The notes below the pieces were generated by a model. The model saw only the letters and a list, made by a program, of their open reading frames with translations. It made no database searches and was not told where the DNA came from. Shown piece by piece: positions 43,901-51,762 of a stretch of DNA of 55,872 nucleotides. Numbering within the stretch: position 1 is the stretch's first letter; each line of letters starts with the position of its first letter. The DNA lies in assembly GCF_009725235.1 (NCBI RefSeq), contig NZ_WJFC01000079.1, positions 1-55,872 on the forward strand. Direction: 5' to 3'. The position numbers and the translations under genes are program-made. This stretch comes from Scytonema sp. UIC 10036. GTDB taxonomy: Bacteria > Cyanobacteriota > Cyanobacteriia > Cyanobacteriales > Nostocaceae.

Positions 43901-44238
43901 ACCATGCGAAAACAGGACGAGAAGCGTTGCGTTTAAGCCAGCGTCTTCTTCCCGATTTACTGGTATTAGACCTAGCATTGCCAGAAGTAGATGGCTTTGC
44001 TGTGGTAGACTGGCTGCGGCACCATAGACGTTTGTGCATGGTTCCTTTGGTTGTTTACTGTGCTAAAGACCTCAATAACTTTGACCGAGAACGATTAAAA
44101 CTGGGACAAACGCTCTTTTTTACGAAAGGACGCGTTACACCAGAAGAATTTGAAGAACATATAGTGGGTTTATTAAATCGAATTATTCCAACGATTAAGG
44201 GGGATAGCAGTGACAGCCAAACGCATTCTTATTATTGA
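40999..44238 (+). CDS. hybrid histidine kinase, CHASE-PAS-PAS-HisKA-HATPase-REC-REC
   Basis: A 1079-residue membrane sensor. TM1 is near 10-28, an extracytoplasmic CHASE domain at about 40-230 (YRDYIGFQALEWVDESNYVR), and TM2 at about 252-275. Two PAS domains (about 310-430, 435-550) precede HisKA with VVSHELRTPLTSIRGSL (His562), then HATPase with NLLSNAVKF, DQGRGIPADKI and GGTGLGLAICR. An 18-bp repeat, three copies, adds about 18 residues (705-722, SSLSPL units) inside the ATPase domain without breaking the frame. The first receiver has Asn868 where the phospho-Asp should be (IFLNLMMPG); the second has Asp991. ATG 40,999 lies in an ACCAATGACCAATGG repeat; the start may be later in the repeat. 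It overlaps the next gene by 29 bases. Confidence 0.9.
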   Translation: MTNGKNLWIPIIVGTSVIVLNLLFWQELIHQEDVHIKRNAELAAASISHEIQAEIQARTLGLVRMARRWEREGGTSKPQWEADALNYYRDYIGFQALEWVDESNYVRWVIPLAGNEAVQNLNLTSEERRRTALEKARESRKVTITRVVNLAQGGKGFLMSVPLFPKNQFDGFIIGGFRTQTFLDAILGKNLRQKYAIAIFEGNVKIYTNQENLSDKIPAKWQHNTEINLNGITWNLKVLPTPATAATERSLLPNVVLGGGTSVAVLLAWGVYLTLHSRRQTQQVKTINHELANKIAESRQAEQVLQEYTKQVEDLYNNAPCGYHSLDKDGTFVRINDTELSWLGYTRDEVIRKKKFVDVITASSLPLFQKSFPLFQQQGWISDLEFQMLRKNGTILSVVLNATTIKDTEGNFLMTRSTVFDITARKQAETELRNLSTALESAVEGISQFNPERRYIYINQAYANMVGYQPKEILGMEWQQTIHAEDQEKVMMTYQRMLEDGKAEVEARGVRKDGSVFDMQVVMIKALDRHENYKGYYCFVKDISHRREIERLKDEFVSVVSHELRTPLTSIRGSLGLVASGVLNTQPEKAQRMLEIAVNNTDRLIRLINDILDIERIESGKVTMTKQICDVTSLMQQSVEEMQSMVDKAGITLSVSSISANLWADPDRIVQTFTNLLSNAVKFSPPGTTIWFSAEIQENSSLSPLSSLSPLSSLSPLSSLSPSPLILFTIRDQGRGIPADKIETIFGRFQQVDASDSRKKGGTGLGLAICRSIIQCHDGRIWAESTVGEGSTFYISLPLYREEEPIIPSVPLNSNDSPLILVCDDDPSVRAVMQAMLEQRGYQTICAASGQEAVDVAIKQQPDAIFLNLMMPGMHGWETLGVLKQQPQTKDIPAIVLSGLMPDARTTPHPDVSDWIVKPPDEKLLFQALERALAGGKSQTLKVLIVEDDTDLAQVLIAMFERYGVETYHAKTGREALRLSQRLLPDLLVLDLALPEVDGFAVVDWLRHHRRLCMVPLVVYCAKDLNNFDRERLKLGQTLFFTKGRVTPEEFEEHIVGLLNRIIPTIKGDSSDSQTHSYY
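43111..43164. repeat. three 18-bp in-frame repeats in a kinase gene
   Basis: TTGTCTTCCTTGTCCCCC occurs three times in direct succession (43,111-43,128, 43,129-43,146, 43,147-43,164). It is the reverse-strand relative of the GGGGACAAGG intergenic repeat. The unit length is a multiple of three, so the reading frame is kept. Confidence 0.95.
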
Positions 44239-44581
44239 CGATGAAGAAGATATTAGAGAAGTTGCCCAACTTACCTTAGAGTCAGTGGGTGGTTGGGAAG
44301 TTTTTACAGCTGAATCAGGTATGGAAGGGCTACAGTTAGCTGAAGCTAAAAAACCAGATGCCATTCTCTTGGATGTCATGATGCCGGATATGGACGGAAT
44401 TGCAACTTTTCAGAAACTGCAGGCGAATCCCGCAACTCAGGACATTCCCGTAATTCTACTGACAGCAAAAGTGCAATCCTCCGATCAACGACGATTTGCA
44501 GAACTTGGTGTTAAAGGACTCATTGCCAAACCTTTCAATCCAATGATGTTAAATGACCAGCTGACAGAGGTTCTGAGTTAG
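44210..44581 (+). CDS. single-domain response regulator
   Basis: A 123-residue stand-alone receiver domain: ILIIDDEEDIREVAQL (acidic pocket), phospho-Asp in AILLDVMMPDMDGIATF, VILLTAKVQ and GLIAKPFNP (Lys). It starts at GTG 44,210 within the end of the hybrid kinase (29-base overlap), so the two are translationally coupled. It probably carries phosphate from that kinase. No output domain. Confidence 0.92.
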   Translation: MTAKRILIIDDEEDIREVAQLTLESVGGWEVFTAESGMEGLQLAEAKKPDAILLDVMMPDMDGIATFQKLQANPATQDIPVILLTAKVQSSDQRRFAELGVKGLIAKPFNPMMLNDQLTEVLS

Positions 44582-44903
44582 TGCTAAATGTTGCAAAAAT
44601 TTTTCCCTCTCCACAGGTTCTTCATTTTTCGACTCTAACTTAAATATCAGGTGACCTCGGTTTGGAAATGGAGACTGCAATGAATTTAATTGTTAGTTGT
44701 TGGTTGTTAGTTGTTGGTTGTTAGTTGTTGGTTGTTAGTTGTTGGTTGTTAGTTGTTAGTAGATTATTTCCACTAGCCACTAGCCACTAACCACTAACCA
44801 CTAACCACTAACCAATAACTACTAACCACTAACCGCTGACCATGTTAATTATTCACTTGCAGTTTTTTTTAAAAACACTTAACTTTGAAAAAGGATATTG
44901 TAA
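44582..44903. repeat. GTTAGTT/GTTGGTT heptad repeats and inverted partner
   Basis: A run of GTTGGTTGTTAGTT units (44,690-44,758) faces a run of ACTAACCACTAACC units (44,777-44,838), forming a potential long hairpin between two same-direction genes. No coding frame or RNA gene is seen. Confidence 0.85.
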
Positions 44904-45353
44904 ATGTACGAGCAAGATTTTGAGAGGGAATATCAAGAATTTAATGCTGCTGTCAATTTGTTCGTCAATATCTTAAAGTTTAAAGACAGAGACCTAGTAG
45001 AAACCTGCGAACAAGTTTTGATGAATCTCATGGGTTCTAGATACACACAGAATATCATGAATGCAGCTCTATTTCAACTAGCAGAAAGTGCTCCAGATAC
45101 TTGTCAGTGGATTTGGCAAAACTTTCCTTACCTTGACGCTTGTATTACTTTAAAAGAGTATGTAGTCATGCTCGCCGTACAAAAATTAATTGGTCAAGGT
45201 TTTATTTTGGGTCAAGATTTTAGTGTTACATCTGAAGGTGAACTGTTAGTTAATCAGAATGCACGTGCTGTTTTAATGCAAAGTATTTCTGATGCAGATC
45301 GTGTTTTTGTGACAGAAATTCTAGACGCAGCCCAACAAGAAAAAACTTACTAA
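44904..45353 (+). CDS. hypothetical protein
   Basis: A 149-residue, mostly helical, acidic soluble protein (MYEQDFEREYQEFNAAVNLF; LVETCEQVLMNLMGSRYTQN; VFVTEILDAAQQEKTY). No family is recognised. GGATATTGTAA precedes the ATG, with AAAGGA 10 bases upstream. It is followed by the Mo-nitrogenase C-terminal-domain gene in the same direction 63 bases later, so the two may be an operon. Confidence 0.65.
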   Translation: MYEQDFEREYQEFNAAVNLFVNILKFKDRDLVETCEQVLMNLMGSRYTQNIMNAALFQLAESAPDTCQWIWQNFPYLDACITLKEYVVMLAVQKLIGQGFILGQDFSVTSEGELLVNQNARAVLMQSISDADRVFVTEILDAAQQEKTY

Positions 45354-45416
45354 AAAATACCAATAAGGTATAGGGTGAGCATTGCCCACCCTACTAACGA
45401 CTAACCACTAACAATT

Positions 45417-45704
45417 ATGCTACTACAAAATTTACGTCAATTCGGTCTTAATCCTATTCAAACAATACGCCAATGGCTCGACTCTATAGAAATTAACGAC
45501 TATAAAGTTGCACAACGCCTTTGTAAAACTATTCCAGCCCAGTGTCCATTTGAACGCAAATTTACACTCTTTAATCGCACCATCTTGTATATTCCACCTC
45601 TGTGTAAACTCAATCCTTTCTACGAACAATTAGTGATGCTTCGCTTTAAGTCTTTAGTTTATCTTGCAGATGTATGTGGAGAAGATGTTACTGTATATTG
45701 TTAA
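45417..45704 (+). CDS. Mo-dependent nitrogenase C-terminal-domain protein
   Basis: A 95-residue protein recognised by IRQWLDSIEINDYKVAQRLC, KTIPAQCPFER and LCKLNPFYEQLVMLRFKSLV. This small domain is found as a separate protein in cyanobacteria, named for similarity to the C-terminal end of some nitrogenase-linked proteins; its function is not established. It has four or more conserved cysteines. Its presence fits a diazotroph but is not proof of one. Confidence 0.8.
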   Translation: MLLQNLRQFGLNPIQTIRQWLDSIEINDYKVAQRLCKTIPAQCPFERKFTLFNRTILYIPPLCKLNPFYEQLVMLRFKSLVYLADVCGEDVTVYC

Positions 45705-45771
45705 CTGGTCATTTGTCATTGGTCATTTGTCATTGGTCATTTGTTATTTGTCATTGGTCACTGTTAATTAG
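45705..45771. repeat. GGTCATTTGTCATTGGTC tandem repeats
   Basis: Five units of GTCATTTGTCATTG fill the gap between convergent genes. The same class is seen at 2.75, 31.9 and 41.0 kb. Confidence 0.85.
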
Positions 45772-47439
45772 TCACTGTACTAAGACTTTTGCTTGATATG
45801 CCTCAAGGTTGAGCATGATGTTATCTTCAGCAGCTTCGATATCATCACCTTCTATCCAGTCATGCCATTTTCCAGCACAGGGAAAGTCAGGAACGCGATA
45901 TCCATCATAATTTTGCTCTGAGAAATTTGCAACAACAACAACATGGTTACCCTGTTCGTTCCAACGAACATATGCCAAAACTTTTGGCTCGAAATTTTCA
46001 TGGAAAAATTCTATATTGTCATTCTGCAAAGCAGAATTTTGTTTGCGTAAGGCAATAAGTTTCTGATAGTGATTGAATAAGTCTCGATTTTGCTCTCTCT
46101 CTAGTAACGGCCATGCTATCTTTTTAGGCTGAGTGACGTTTTCACTTTTGCGTTTGTGTTCTCCGAACTCTTCTCCCATCCACAGCATGGGAATACCCAT
46201 CGCTGTCATAAGTAGTACGGCTGCTAACTTGGCTCTTCTAAATGCATCTTCATTAAAGATACCACGCTCGCCCAATTCTCTCAATAAGTATTCGCGATCG
46301 TGAGTTGCCAAATAATTAATGACATTTGTTGTTGCTGCATAACCCTGTCGCCTGGGGTCTAAAACTTCCTTGAGCTTTTCGGGTTCAAACATCTCTCCAC
46401 TAATATGTGGTAGAACAAAATAGCGGAAGCTTTCATGCCAGCAAGAATCTAAGGGACCTTCTGGAGTTGTGATTTTACTGGTGTCAGGAATGTGTTCGGC
46501 TATGTTGAAAAACGGTTTGGATGCAGTTTTCTTTTTGGATTGTTGAGCTAGCCAAGTCAGAAATTCATTGTGAGCCAATTGTCGCACTGCATCAAAACGA
46601 ATTCCATCAATGTGATATTCTTCAACCAAAAATTTTACAACATCTCCAACGTACTTCCACGCGGGCTTAACGTCTAACTTTTCATCGTAGTAGTTGTAGT
46701 TAAACTCCGGACCCCAGTAATTAGCTGGATCTTCCGGATAATGCATGTGCTCGTAGTACCAGTAATTTCGGTCAATCAGCAACAAAGGGCATTCTTCATC
46801 GGTATGGTTGTAAATTCCATCTATCAAAACGCGAATCCCTCTACCATGGCATTCGTCAATAAAGTGCTTTAAATCTTCTGTTAAACCATAACTAGATTCT
46901 GTAGCAAAGTAATGACGAACTTTGTACCCCCAACTGTAGTCACCAGGATATTCATTAACCGGCATTAATTCAATCGCATTGATTCCCAATTTGCTGAGAT
47001 AATCTAACTTTTCAATAGCATCTACATATCTTCCACGTTTGTAGGGATCAACTTCACCACCAGTGAAATCCGCAACGTGCATTTCATATATAACTAATTC
47101 ATTATTTTTAGGTAATCGTGTACGATCGTGCTGCCAAACATAAGTATCAACAATTTTTGTTCCATCTTTGATCCTTACTACAGCAACTTTTTTCTCTTCA
47201 TCAACATCTGTTGCGTAGGGATCGATAACATCCACCCATCGATCTGGTTCAAATTGTGGGCTTTTTGTTTGTACGCGAAATTTATACTGATAAACTCCAT
47301 CTTCGAGTTCTACTTGAGTGCGGAAATAACCATCCTCACACTTATTCATTGGCATCTCTTTCCAGTCAGAGAAAGAGGCAATAAGAGCAGCAGCATTATT
47401 ACGGGGAGCAAATAATTCAAATTCCATTACACTTGTCAT
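45772..47439 (-). CDS. GH13 alpha-amylase family enzyme with N-terminal CBM48-like domain
   Basis: A 555-residue glycoside hydrolase family 13 protein. Residues 1-95 form an early-set/CBM48-type domain (MEFELFAPRNNAAALIASFS; DWKEMPM; YQYKFRV). The barrel has VIYEMHVADFTGG, IELMPVNEYPGDYSWGY, IRVLIDGIYNHT, the nucleophile in GIRFDAVRQ (Asp near 283), the acid/base in NIAEHIPD (Glu near 315) and YLATHDREYLL. The closest groups are branching-enzyme-like and maltooligosyltrehalose-type amylases. Glycogen metabolism is likely; the exact reaction is uncertain. ATG 47,427 (MEFELF) is an alternative start. Confidence 0.88.
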   Translation of the reverse strand: MTSVMEFELFAPRNNAAALIASFSDWKEMPMNKCEDGYFRTQVELEDGVYQYKFRVQTKSPQFEPDRWVDVIDPYATDVDEEKKVAVVRIKDGTKIVDTYVWQHDRTRLPKNNELVIYEMHVADFTGGEVDPYKRGRYVDAIEKLDYLSKLGINAIELMPVNEYPGDYSWGYKVRHYFATESSYGLTEDLKHFIDECHGRGIRVLIDGIYNHTDEECPLLLIDRNYWYYEHMHYPEDPANYWGPEFNYNYYDEKLDVKPAWKYVGDVVKFLVEEYHIDGIRFDAVRQLAHNEFLTWLAQQSKKKTASKPFFNIAEHIPDTSKITTPEGPLDSCWHESFRYFVLPHISGEMFEPEKLKEVLDPRRQGYAATTNVINYLATHDREYLLRELGERGIFNEDAFRRAKLAAVLLMTAMGIPMLWMGEEFGEHKRKSENVTQPKKIAWPLLEREQNRDLFNHYQKLIALRKQNSALQNDNIEFFHENFEPKVLAYVRWNEQGNHVVVVANFSEQNYDGYRVPDFPCAGKWHDWIEGDDIEAAEDNIMLNLEAYQAKVLVQ

Positions 47440-47605
47440 TTCAAGATTTGGGATTGGGGATCGGGCATTGGGGATCGGGCATTGGGTATTGGGGATCGGG
47501 CATTGGGAGATAAGGGAGAAGAATATATTGTCCCTCTTGTCTACCCTGTCTACCTTGTCCCCCTTGTCCCCCTTGTCCCTAACCCCTTGTCCCTAGTCCC
47601 TTTTT
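47440..47605. repeat. GGGGATCGGGCATT and CCCTTGTC repeat arrays
   Basis: Three GGGGATCGGGCATTG units (47,455-47,505) are followed by CTTGTCTACCCTGTCTACC and several CCCCCTTGTC units (47,538-47,600). The latter is the GGGGACAAGG repeat in reverse. This fills the gap between cphB and the GH13 gene. Confidence 0.85.
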
Positions 47606-48460
47606 CTAAGCAGCAGGTGCCGCAATTGGTGTAGGAGCATTTGCCGTAGCATAACCATCCAAGATTGGCTTGCGAGTTTTTAAGTCAAATTTATACCCGT
47701 GTGGCAGAATATGAAGTCTTGCTCCACAAATGGCTAAAGGTTCATCCTTTAAAATTTCATCAACATTGCTGTGCATGACAGATGAGTCATCAACAACTGT
47801 GATACAGCCTTCTCCAACCACTTCAATTTTGTTATCGGTGACTATCATGGCTGTATTCTCGTCAATACCAAATCCTAAAACAGCAGGCTGTTGCGCCAAT
47901 GCAGCAATTAAGCGTCCCAACCGCCCGCGCTGTGAGAAGTGCTGATCTATGACTACTCCTGGTAAAAAAGCCATACCAGGACCCATATCTACAATATTCA
48001 TCCGAGGATTTGTTTCTGAGTCACCCTCTACAATCATTACATCAGGCATGACTGCAGCACCTGCACTTGTTCCCGCTATTACTATTCCTTCAGCATAACG
48101 ATTGTGGATAGCTTTATCGAGATCGGTATCTTTAAGTACGCTTGTAATCCGAGCTTGATCTCCTCCTGTAAAAAATATACCAGTAGCTTCATTAACTGCT
48201 TCTAATGCTGTGGATGAAGACGCATCACTGCGAGTTTCTGTGTCAACTATACGAACATTCTCGGCTCCAAGGCGTTCAAAGACTCTAATATAATTTTCTC
48301 CAACTTCTCTTGGCAGCTCTGTTGCAGCTGTCATAATAACAATTCTGGCTTTTGTACCTCCAGCGCGACGAACAAACTCCCGAAGAATTTGACAGTCGCC
48401 TTCTTTGTCTTCTGCACCTCCAATAATGACTAACTGCCGTTTGATTTCACTAGCTACCAT
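47606..48460 (-). CDS. cphB: cyanophycinase
   Basis: A 284-residue serine exopeptidase of the S51 family. It opens LVIIGGAEDKEGDCQILREF and carries IFFTGGDQARITSVL, the nucleophile motif IAGTSAGAAVMPD (catalytic Ser), FLPGVVIDQHFSQRGRLGRL with the His, and GFGIDENTAMIV. All are hallmarks of CphB, which releases beta-Asp-Arg dipeptides from cyanophycin. The C-terminal tail (ATANAPTPIAAPAA) is low complexity. The gene is divergent from cphA2 about 1.05 kb away, with only a small reverse-strand gene between. Confidence 0.94.
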   Translation of the reverse strand: MVASEIKRQLVIIGGAEDKEGDCQILREFVRRAGGTKARIVIMTAATELPREVGENYIRVFERLGAENVRIVDTETRSDASSSTALEAVNEATGIFFTGGDQARITSVLKDTDLDKAIHNRYAEGIVIAGTSAGAAVMPDVMIVEGDSETNPRMNIVDMGPGMAFLPGVVIDQHFSQRGRLGRLIAALAQQPAVLGFGIDENTAMIVTDNKIEVVGEGCITVVDDSSVMHSNVDEILKDEPLAICGARLHILPHGYKFDLKTRKPILDGYATANAPTPIAAPAA

Positions 48461-48892
48461 ATAGCCACCTCATAAAAGTTATTAGCTTTAATAAAACATG
48501 GCTATCAATCGTATGGAAACACCCGTTCGGTAGATTACAATACAGAAAATAAATATTTACTCTAGTAGAGAACAAAATAAATTTGATTTTGTCAATCTTT
48601 AAAAAAATTTACAAAATTTAAGATAAATAAATAGAAATAGAGGCGGAGCCTCGCCAGTAAGGCATTCCCAGGCTCAGCCTGGGAACAAGGTGATACAACA
48701 GTAAGGCATTCCCAGGCTCAGCCTGGGAACAAGGTGATACAACGAGTTTTATGTAGATTGCCTACCAACAACCAAGAATGAGACCATGCTTTCAAGTTAT
48801 CTGGAAAAAGATTTTATTAAATGGGCTTCACTTATCATCAATGCCAGTCAATTTCTGCGCGATCGCATTCAATGAAATTCACAACAATCTCA
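48461..48892. other. intergenic, includes tandem palindrome repeats
   Basis: Upstream of cphB. An AT-rich stretch (48,540-48,645) precedes the duplicated palindrome repeat. A plus-strand open frame at 48,778-49,080 is the shadow of the real reverse-strand small gene and is not accepted. Confidence 0.5.
48655..48742. repeat. perfect 44-bp tandem duplication of a CCCAGGCTCAGCCTGGG palindrome
   Basis: Positions 48,655-48,698 and 48,699-48,742 are identical. Each contains the palindrome TTCCCAGGCTCAGCCTGGGAA. GAGGCGGAGCCTCGCC just before them (about 48,640-48,654) belongs to the same family. Confidence 0.95.
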
Positions 48893-49102
48893 TTAGGAAT
48901 TCAGAATCGGGTTGTCAAAAAGTAATTCACATAGAAAAGAGCGAGCTTCTTCTAAAGAAAAGTGTCTGGGCTTACCCTGAAAAACAATTTGGTATTCGTT
49001 ACTATTGGGACCATCTCCGTAACCGGAAATCAGTTTGTGATGAAATGCTTCCTCTGCAAGGTGTTGAACTTCATTTCTAAGAACAACTTCTGTGTTAATC
49101 AT
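48893..49102 (-). CDS. small conserved hypothetical protein
   Basis: A 69-residue protein: EVVLRNEVQHLAEEAFHHKL then ISGYGDGPNSNEYQIVFQGK and PRHFSLEEARSFLCELLFDN. The pattern HHKLISGYGDG..S.EYQI...GKPRHF is recognised from small cyanobacterial proteins of unknown function. A good ribosome site (AGGAG, plus-strand 49,114-49,118) and a TATAAT box (49,122-49,127, reverse strand) lie directly upstream, implying a very short leader. It sits alone between cphB and cphA2; no functional link is shown. Confidence 0.75.
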   Translation of the reverse strand: MINTEVVLRNEVQHLAEEAFHHKLISGYGDGPNSNEYQIVFQGKPRHFSLEEARSFLCELLFDNPILNS

Positions 49103-49511
49103 AACTCTGTCGTCTCCTAGAATTATACTAACAGTGACTTGGTTAGTATAAAAAATACAAAGGCATTGTGACTACTTTCAAAAGTTGTATGTTATAGCTC
49201 GGTCTCATGAAGGATAAATAACGCACTTAGGTATTGAACTGTAGTCAAAATTTCCCTGTTAAGCGTTAAGCGTTAAGCGTTCCCGAATTTAATGATTATG
49301 CCTTTAGGATAACTAAAGATCGTTATGTAGGAGTTACAATAAGCAGGCGTAAGCGTAGCATTTGATGCTAAAGTCAAGTGTGACGTGTATGGTGTAGCGC
49401 AGGCTTTTGCCATCGCTTCCCAAGTAGTCCTCAATTTAATAGATAGTAACTCAGTCTGGAGAAAGCATATATACCTCCAGGTTCAGGTGTTTAGCCAAAG
49501 GTCTAGAGTCA
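49103..49511. other. leader region of cphA2
   Basis: No gene is seen. Three tandem GTTAAGC units (about 49,259-49,280) and a repeat-like AAGCAGGCGTAAGCGTAGCA (about 49,342) occur. A regulatory region for cphA2 is expected here, but no NtcA box was confidently found. Confidence 0.4.
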
Positions 49512-51422
49512 ATGGTTCAAGACAGAGTTGCAGAGCCAATCCGCGTTAACGCAAGAAAGACTGATGCGTTCGATATTTTCAACTTTAAGCATTATGTTGG
49601 ACCAAATCCCTATTTAGAAACAGGGGCATTGGTATTTGATTTTACTTTGACTGAATTTACACAACCTCTGCCTGTAGAGGATTATGTTGCAGTCATTAGC
49701 GATCGCTATCCAAATTTGGGTAACCAAACATACGATTCCCATGCTCATCTGTTTGCCCGTACCTTATCAGAAGTTGGAAAGCTGCAAATGGATTTACACC
49801 TCGATAGATGGGGTATAAAACCTTACCCAGATTTTACGAGAATTAGCTTGCAGTCATTACACGAGCGCACAACACGGGCTATTGTTTACTTTGTTTGGGA
49901 TTGGTTTGAAGCTATAACTCGAGACAAAGAAATTACCTTTGAAGAACAAATTTCCAGCCTTCAAAAGAGGTTCCGGCAATCTGTCTATGGCGGACCAACA
50001 GTCTACACTTTACTGCGAACAGCTTTTCATAAAGGTATTCCTACTTTCTACCTATGGGATGAAGGACTCACCCAGTATGGGTATGGTAAGAAACAGGTTC
50101 GGGGTGTAGCAACAACATTTGATTGTGACAGCCATGTAGATTCCGACTTTACAACTCGTAAAGACGACTGTAAAGCTTTTTTGAGAACATTGGGATTCCC
50201 AGTTCCTAAAGGAGATATTGTTGTTACAGAAAAGGAAGCCCTCGCAGTTGCGAGAGAAATTGGTTACCCGGTAGCAGTGAAGCCAGTCGTTGGTCACAAA
50301 GGAATCGGAGTCACAGCAGAAGTGCGAGACGAGTACGAACTAGAATCTGCTTTCGATCGCGCACTTAAGGCAATTCCAGAAAACGAATCGACACGTATCA
50401 TTGTTGAGAAAAGCATCATAGGAGCTGATTTTCGCCTGCTGTGTGTCAATGGTAGATTTGTTGCTGCTACAGAACGTCGTCCTGCATGGGTTATCGGTGA
50501 CGGTGACTCAACTATTGAAGAATTAATCCGAGAAGAAAACCGAAAACCAGGACGCTGGGACACTCCAACCTCAGCAATGTCTAAAATTCAGTGTGATGAG
50601 GCAATGGAACAGTATCTCCACCAGCAGCGCTTATCACTCGATAGCATTCTAGAGAAAGACCGTAAAGTTTATCTTCGCAAAGTTGCTAACCTCTCATCAG
50701 GAGGAGTTAGCATTGATGCAACCCGTGCCATTCACCCTGACAATATTATTTTGGTCCAAGACATTGCCCAACACTTCCAACTTGTTTGCTTGGGGATCGA
50801 TGTCATTGCCCGAAATCTTAACGAATCTTGGAAGTCAGGCGACTTTGCCATTCTAGAAATCAATGCTGCACCGGGAATTTTGATGCATCTTAACCCTGCT
50901 ATAGGAGAAAGCGTTGGTGTTCCTTCACATATCCTAGAAACTTTTTATAAGTCAGGTACAGATGCCAGAATACCCATAATTACCTTTAACAACATCTCAG
51001 TACATGACCTTCAAGAAACAATAGACCATATTCTTTTGCAATATCCTGACTGGACAATAGGTGCTGTTTGTCGTCAAGGAGTTTTTGTGAATCGTTCAGA
51101 AAAAATTCTCAATAAAGATTACAATGCCAACCTCCTAACATTGCTACGCAATCCCAAACTTGATTTGCTGATTGCCGAGTATGAAGGAGATATTTTAGAG
51201 AAAGATGGGATGTTCTATTACGGCAGTAATATGGTCGTTCTAGATAACCCTACGGAAACTGAGATGATACTGACACGAGATGTTTTTGAGGACTCCACCG
51301 TTGTTATTAGAAAAGGAGACAAAGTTTCTATCAGACGTAAGGGGTTGATTGAAGAATATTCTCTGGGAGAGGATGAACCTTTTACACGGGTTTATTTGAA
51401 GGAAATTGGCACAGTTTTGTAA
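49512..51422 (+). CDS. cphA2: CphA2-type cyanophycin synthetase
   Basis: A 636-residue ATP-grasp enzyme. The N-terminal domain (about 1-160) resembles that of CphA. The ATP-grasp domain (about 215-480) has GYPVAVKPVVGHKGIGVT, IIVEKSIIGADFRLLCVNG, RRPAWVIGDGDSTIEELI, VSIDATRAIHP and ILEINAAPGILMHL. A short C-terminal region (about 490-636) replaces the full Mur-ligase half of the ~900-residue CphA1. This length and layout fit CphA2, which in diazotrophic cyanobacteria builds cyanophycin from beta-Asp-Arg dipeptides. That substrate is exactly what cyanophycinase releases, so proximity to cphB makes sense as a recycling pair. No strong ribosome site precedes ATG 49,512. Confidence 0.85.
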   Translation: MVQDRVAEPIRVNARKTDAFDIFNFKHYVGPNPYLETGALVFDFTLTEFTQPLPVEDYVAVISDRYPNLGNQTYDSHAHLFARTLSEVGKLQMDLHLDRWGIKPYPDFTRISLQSLHERTTRAIVYFVWDWFEAITRDKEITFEEQISSLQKRFRQSVYGGPTVYTLLRTAFHKGIPTFYLWDEGLTQYGYGKKQVRGVATTFDCDSHVDSDFTTRKDDCKAFLRTLGFPVPKGDIVVTEKEALAVAREIGYPVAVKPVVGHKGIGVTAEVRDEYELESAFDRALKAIPENESTRIIVEKSIIGADFRLLCVNGRFVAATERRPAWVIGDGDSTIEELIREENRKPGRWDTPTSAMSKIQCDEAMEQYLHQQRLSLDSILEKDRKVYLRKVANLSSGGVSIDATRAIHPDNIILVQDIAQHFQLVCLGIDVIARNLNESWKSGDFAILEINAAPGILMHLNPAIGESVGVPSHILETFYKSGTDARIPIITFNNISVHDLQETIDHILLQYPDWTIGAVCRQGVFVNRSEKILNKDYNANLLTLLRNPKLDLLIAEYEGDILEKDGMFYYGSNMVVLDNPTETEMILTRDVFEDSTVVIRKGDKVSIRRKGLIEEYSLGEDEPFTRVYLKEIGTVL

Positions 51423-51762
51423 CGCACGCATTACAAATATGTAGGGTGGGCACTGCTAGCCCTGTCAAGGTGGGTGAAAACTTTAGGAAATTAATCGCTT
51501 TCTCACTTCTTGCCTCTGCGTACTCTGTGCCTCTGCGGTTAAATAAATGACTATTGAACCGCACAGTACACACCAGAGAAGATGAGAAATTGTCACCTAA
51601 ATCAAAATTTTGTGAGTCACCTTGACAGGGCTAGTAGGGCTAAAGCCCACCCTACAAAAAAAATGTTGGGTTTCACAAAAAAATGTTGGGTTTCGTTCCT
51701 CAACCCAACCTATGTAGTATTGCGTTAGCTCTAGACTTTATAACTATCCATTGATAATATCG
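51423..51762. repeat. interspersed repeat cluster (MITE-like)
   Basis: Between convergent genes. CTCTGCGTACTCTGTGCCTC (about 51,515) and the inverted CGCACAGTACACACCAGAG, flanking CACCTTGACAGGGCTAG / GGTGGGCACTGCTAGCCCTG arms (51,445-51,475 and 51,615-51,650), give a nested palindromic structure. It is followed by two AAAAAAATGTTGGGTTTC copies and the AACCCAACCTATGTAG palindrome (51,656-51,716). No gene. Confidence 0.75.

Noticed and set aside
44687..44840. Heptad repeat array as a possible CRISPR array
   Set aside because: Units are 7-14 bases with no unique spacers of constant length. It is a simple tandem repeat and its inverted partner.
48778..49080. 100-codon plus-strand frame upstream of cphA2
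   Set aside because: It is the shadow of the reverse-strand 69-residue gene, which has a clear ribosome site and a conserved pattern.
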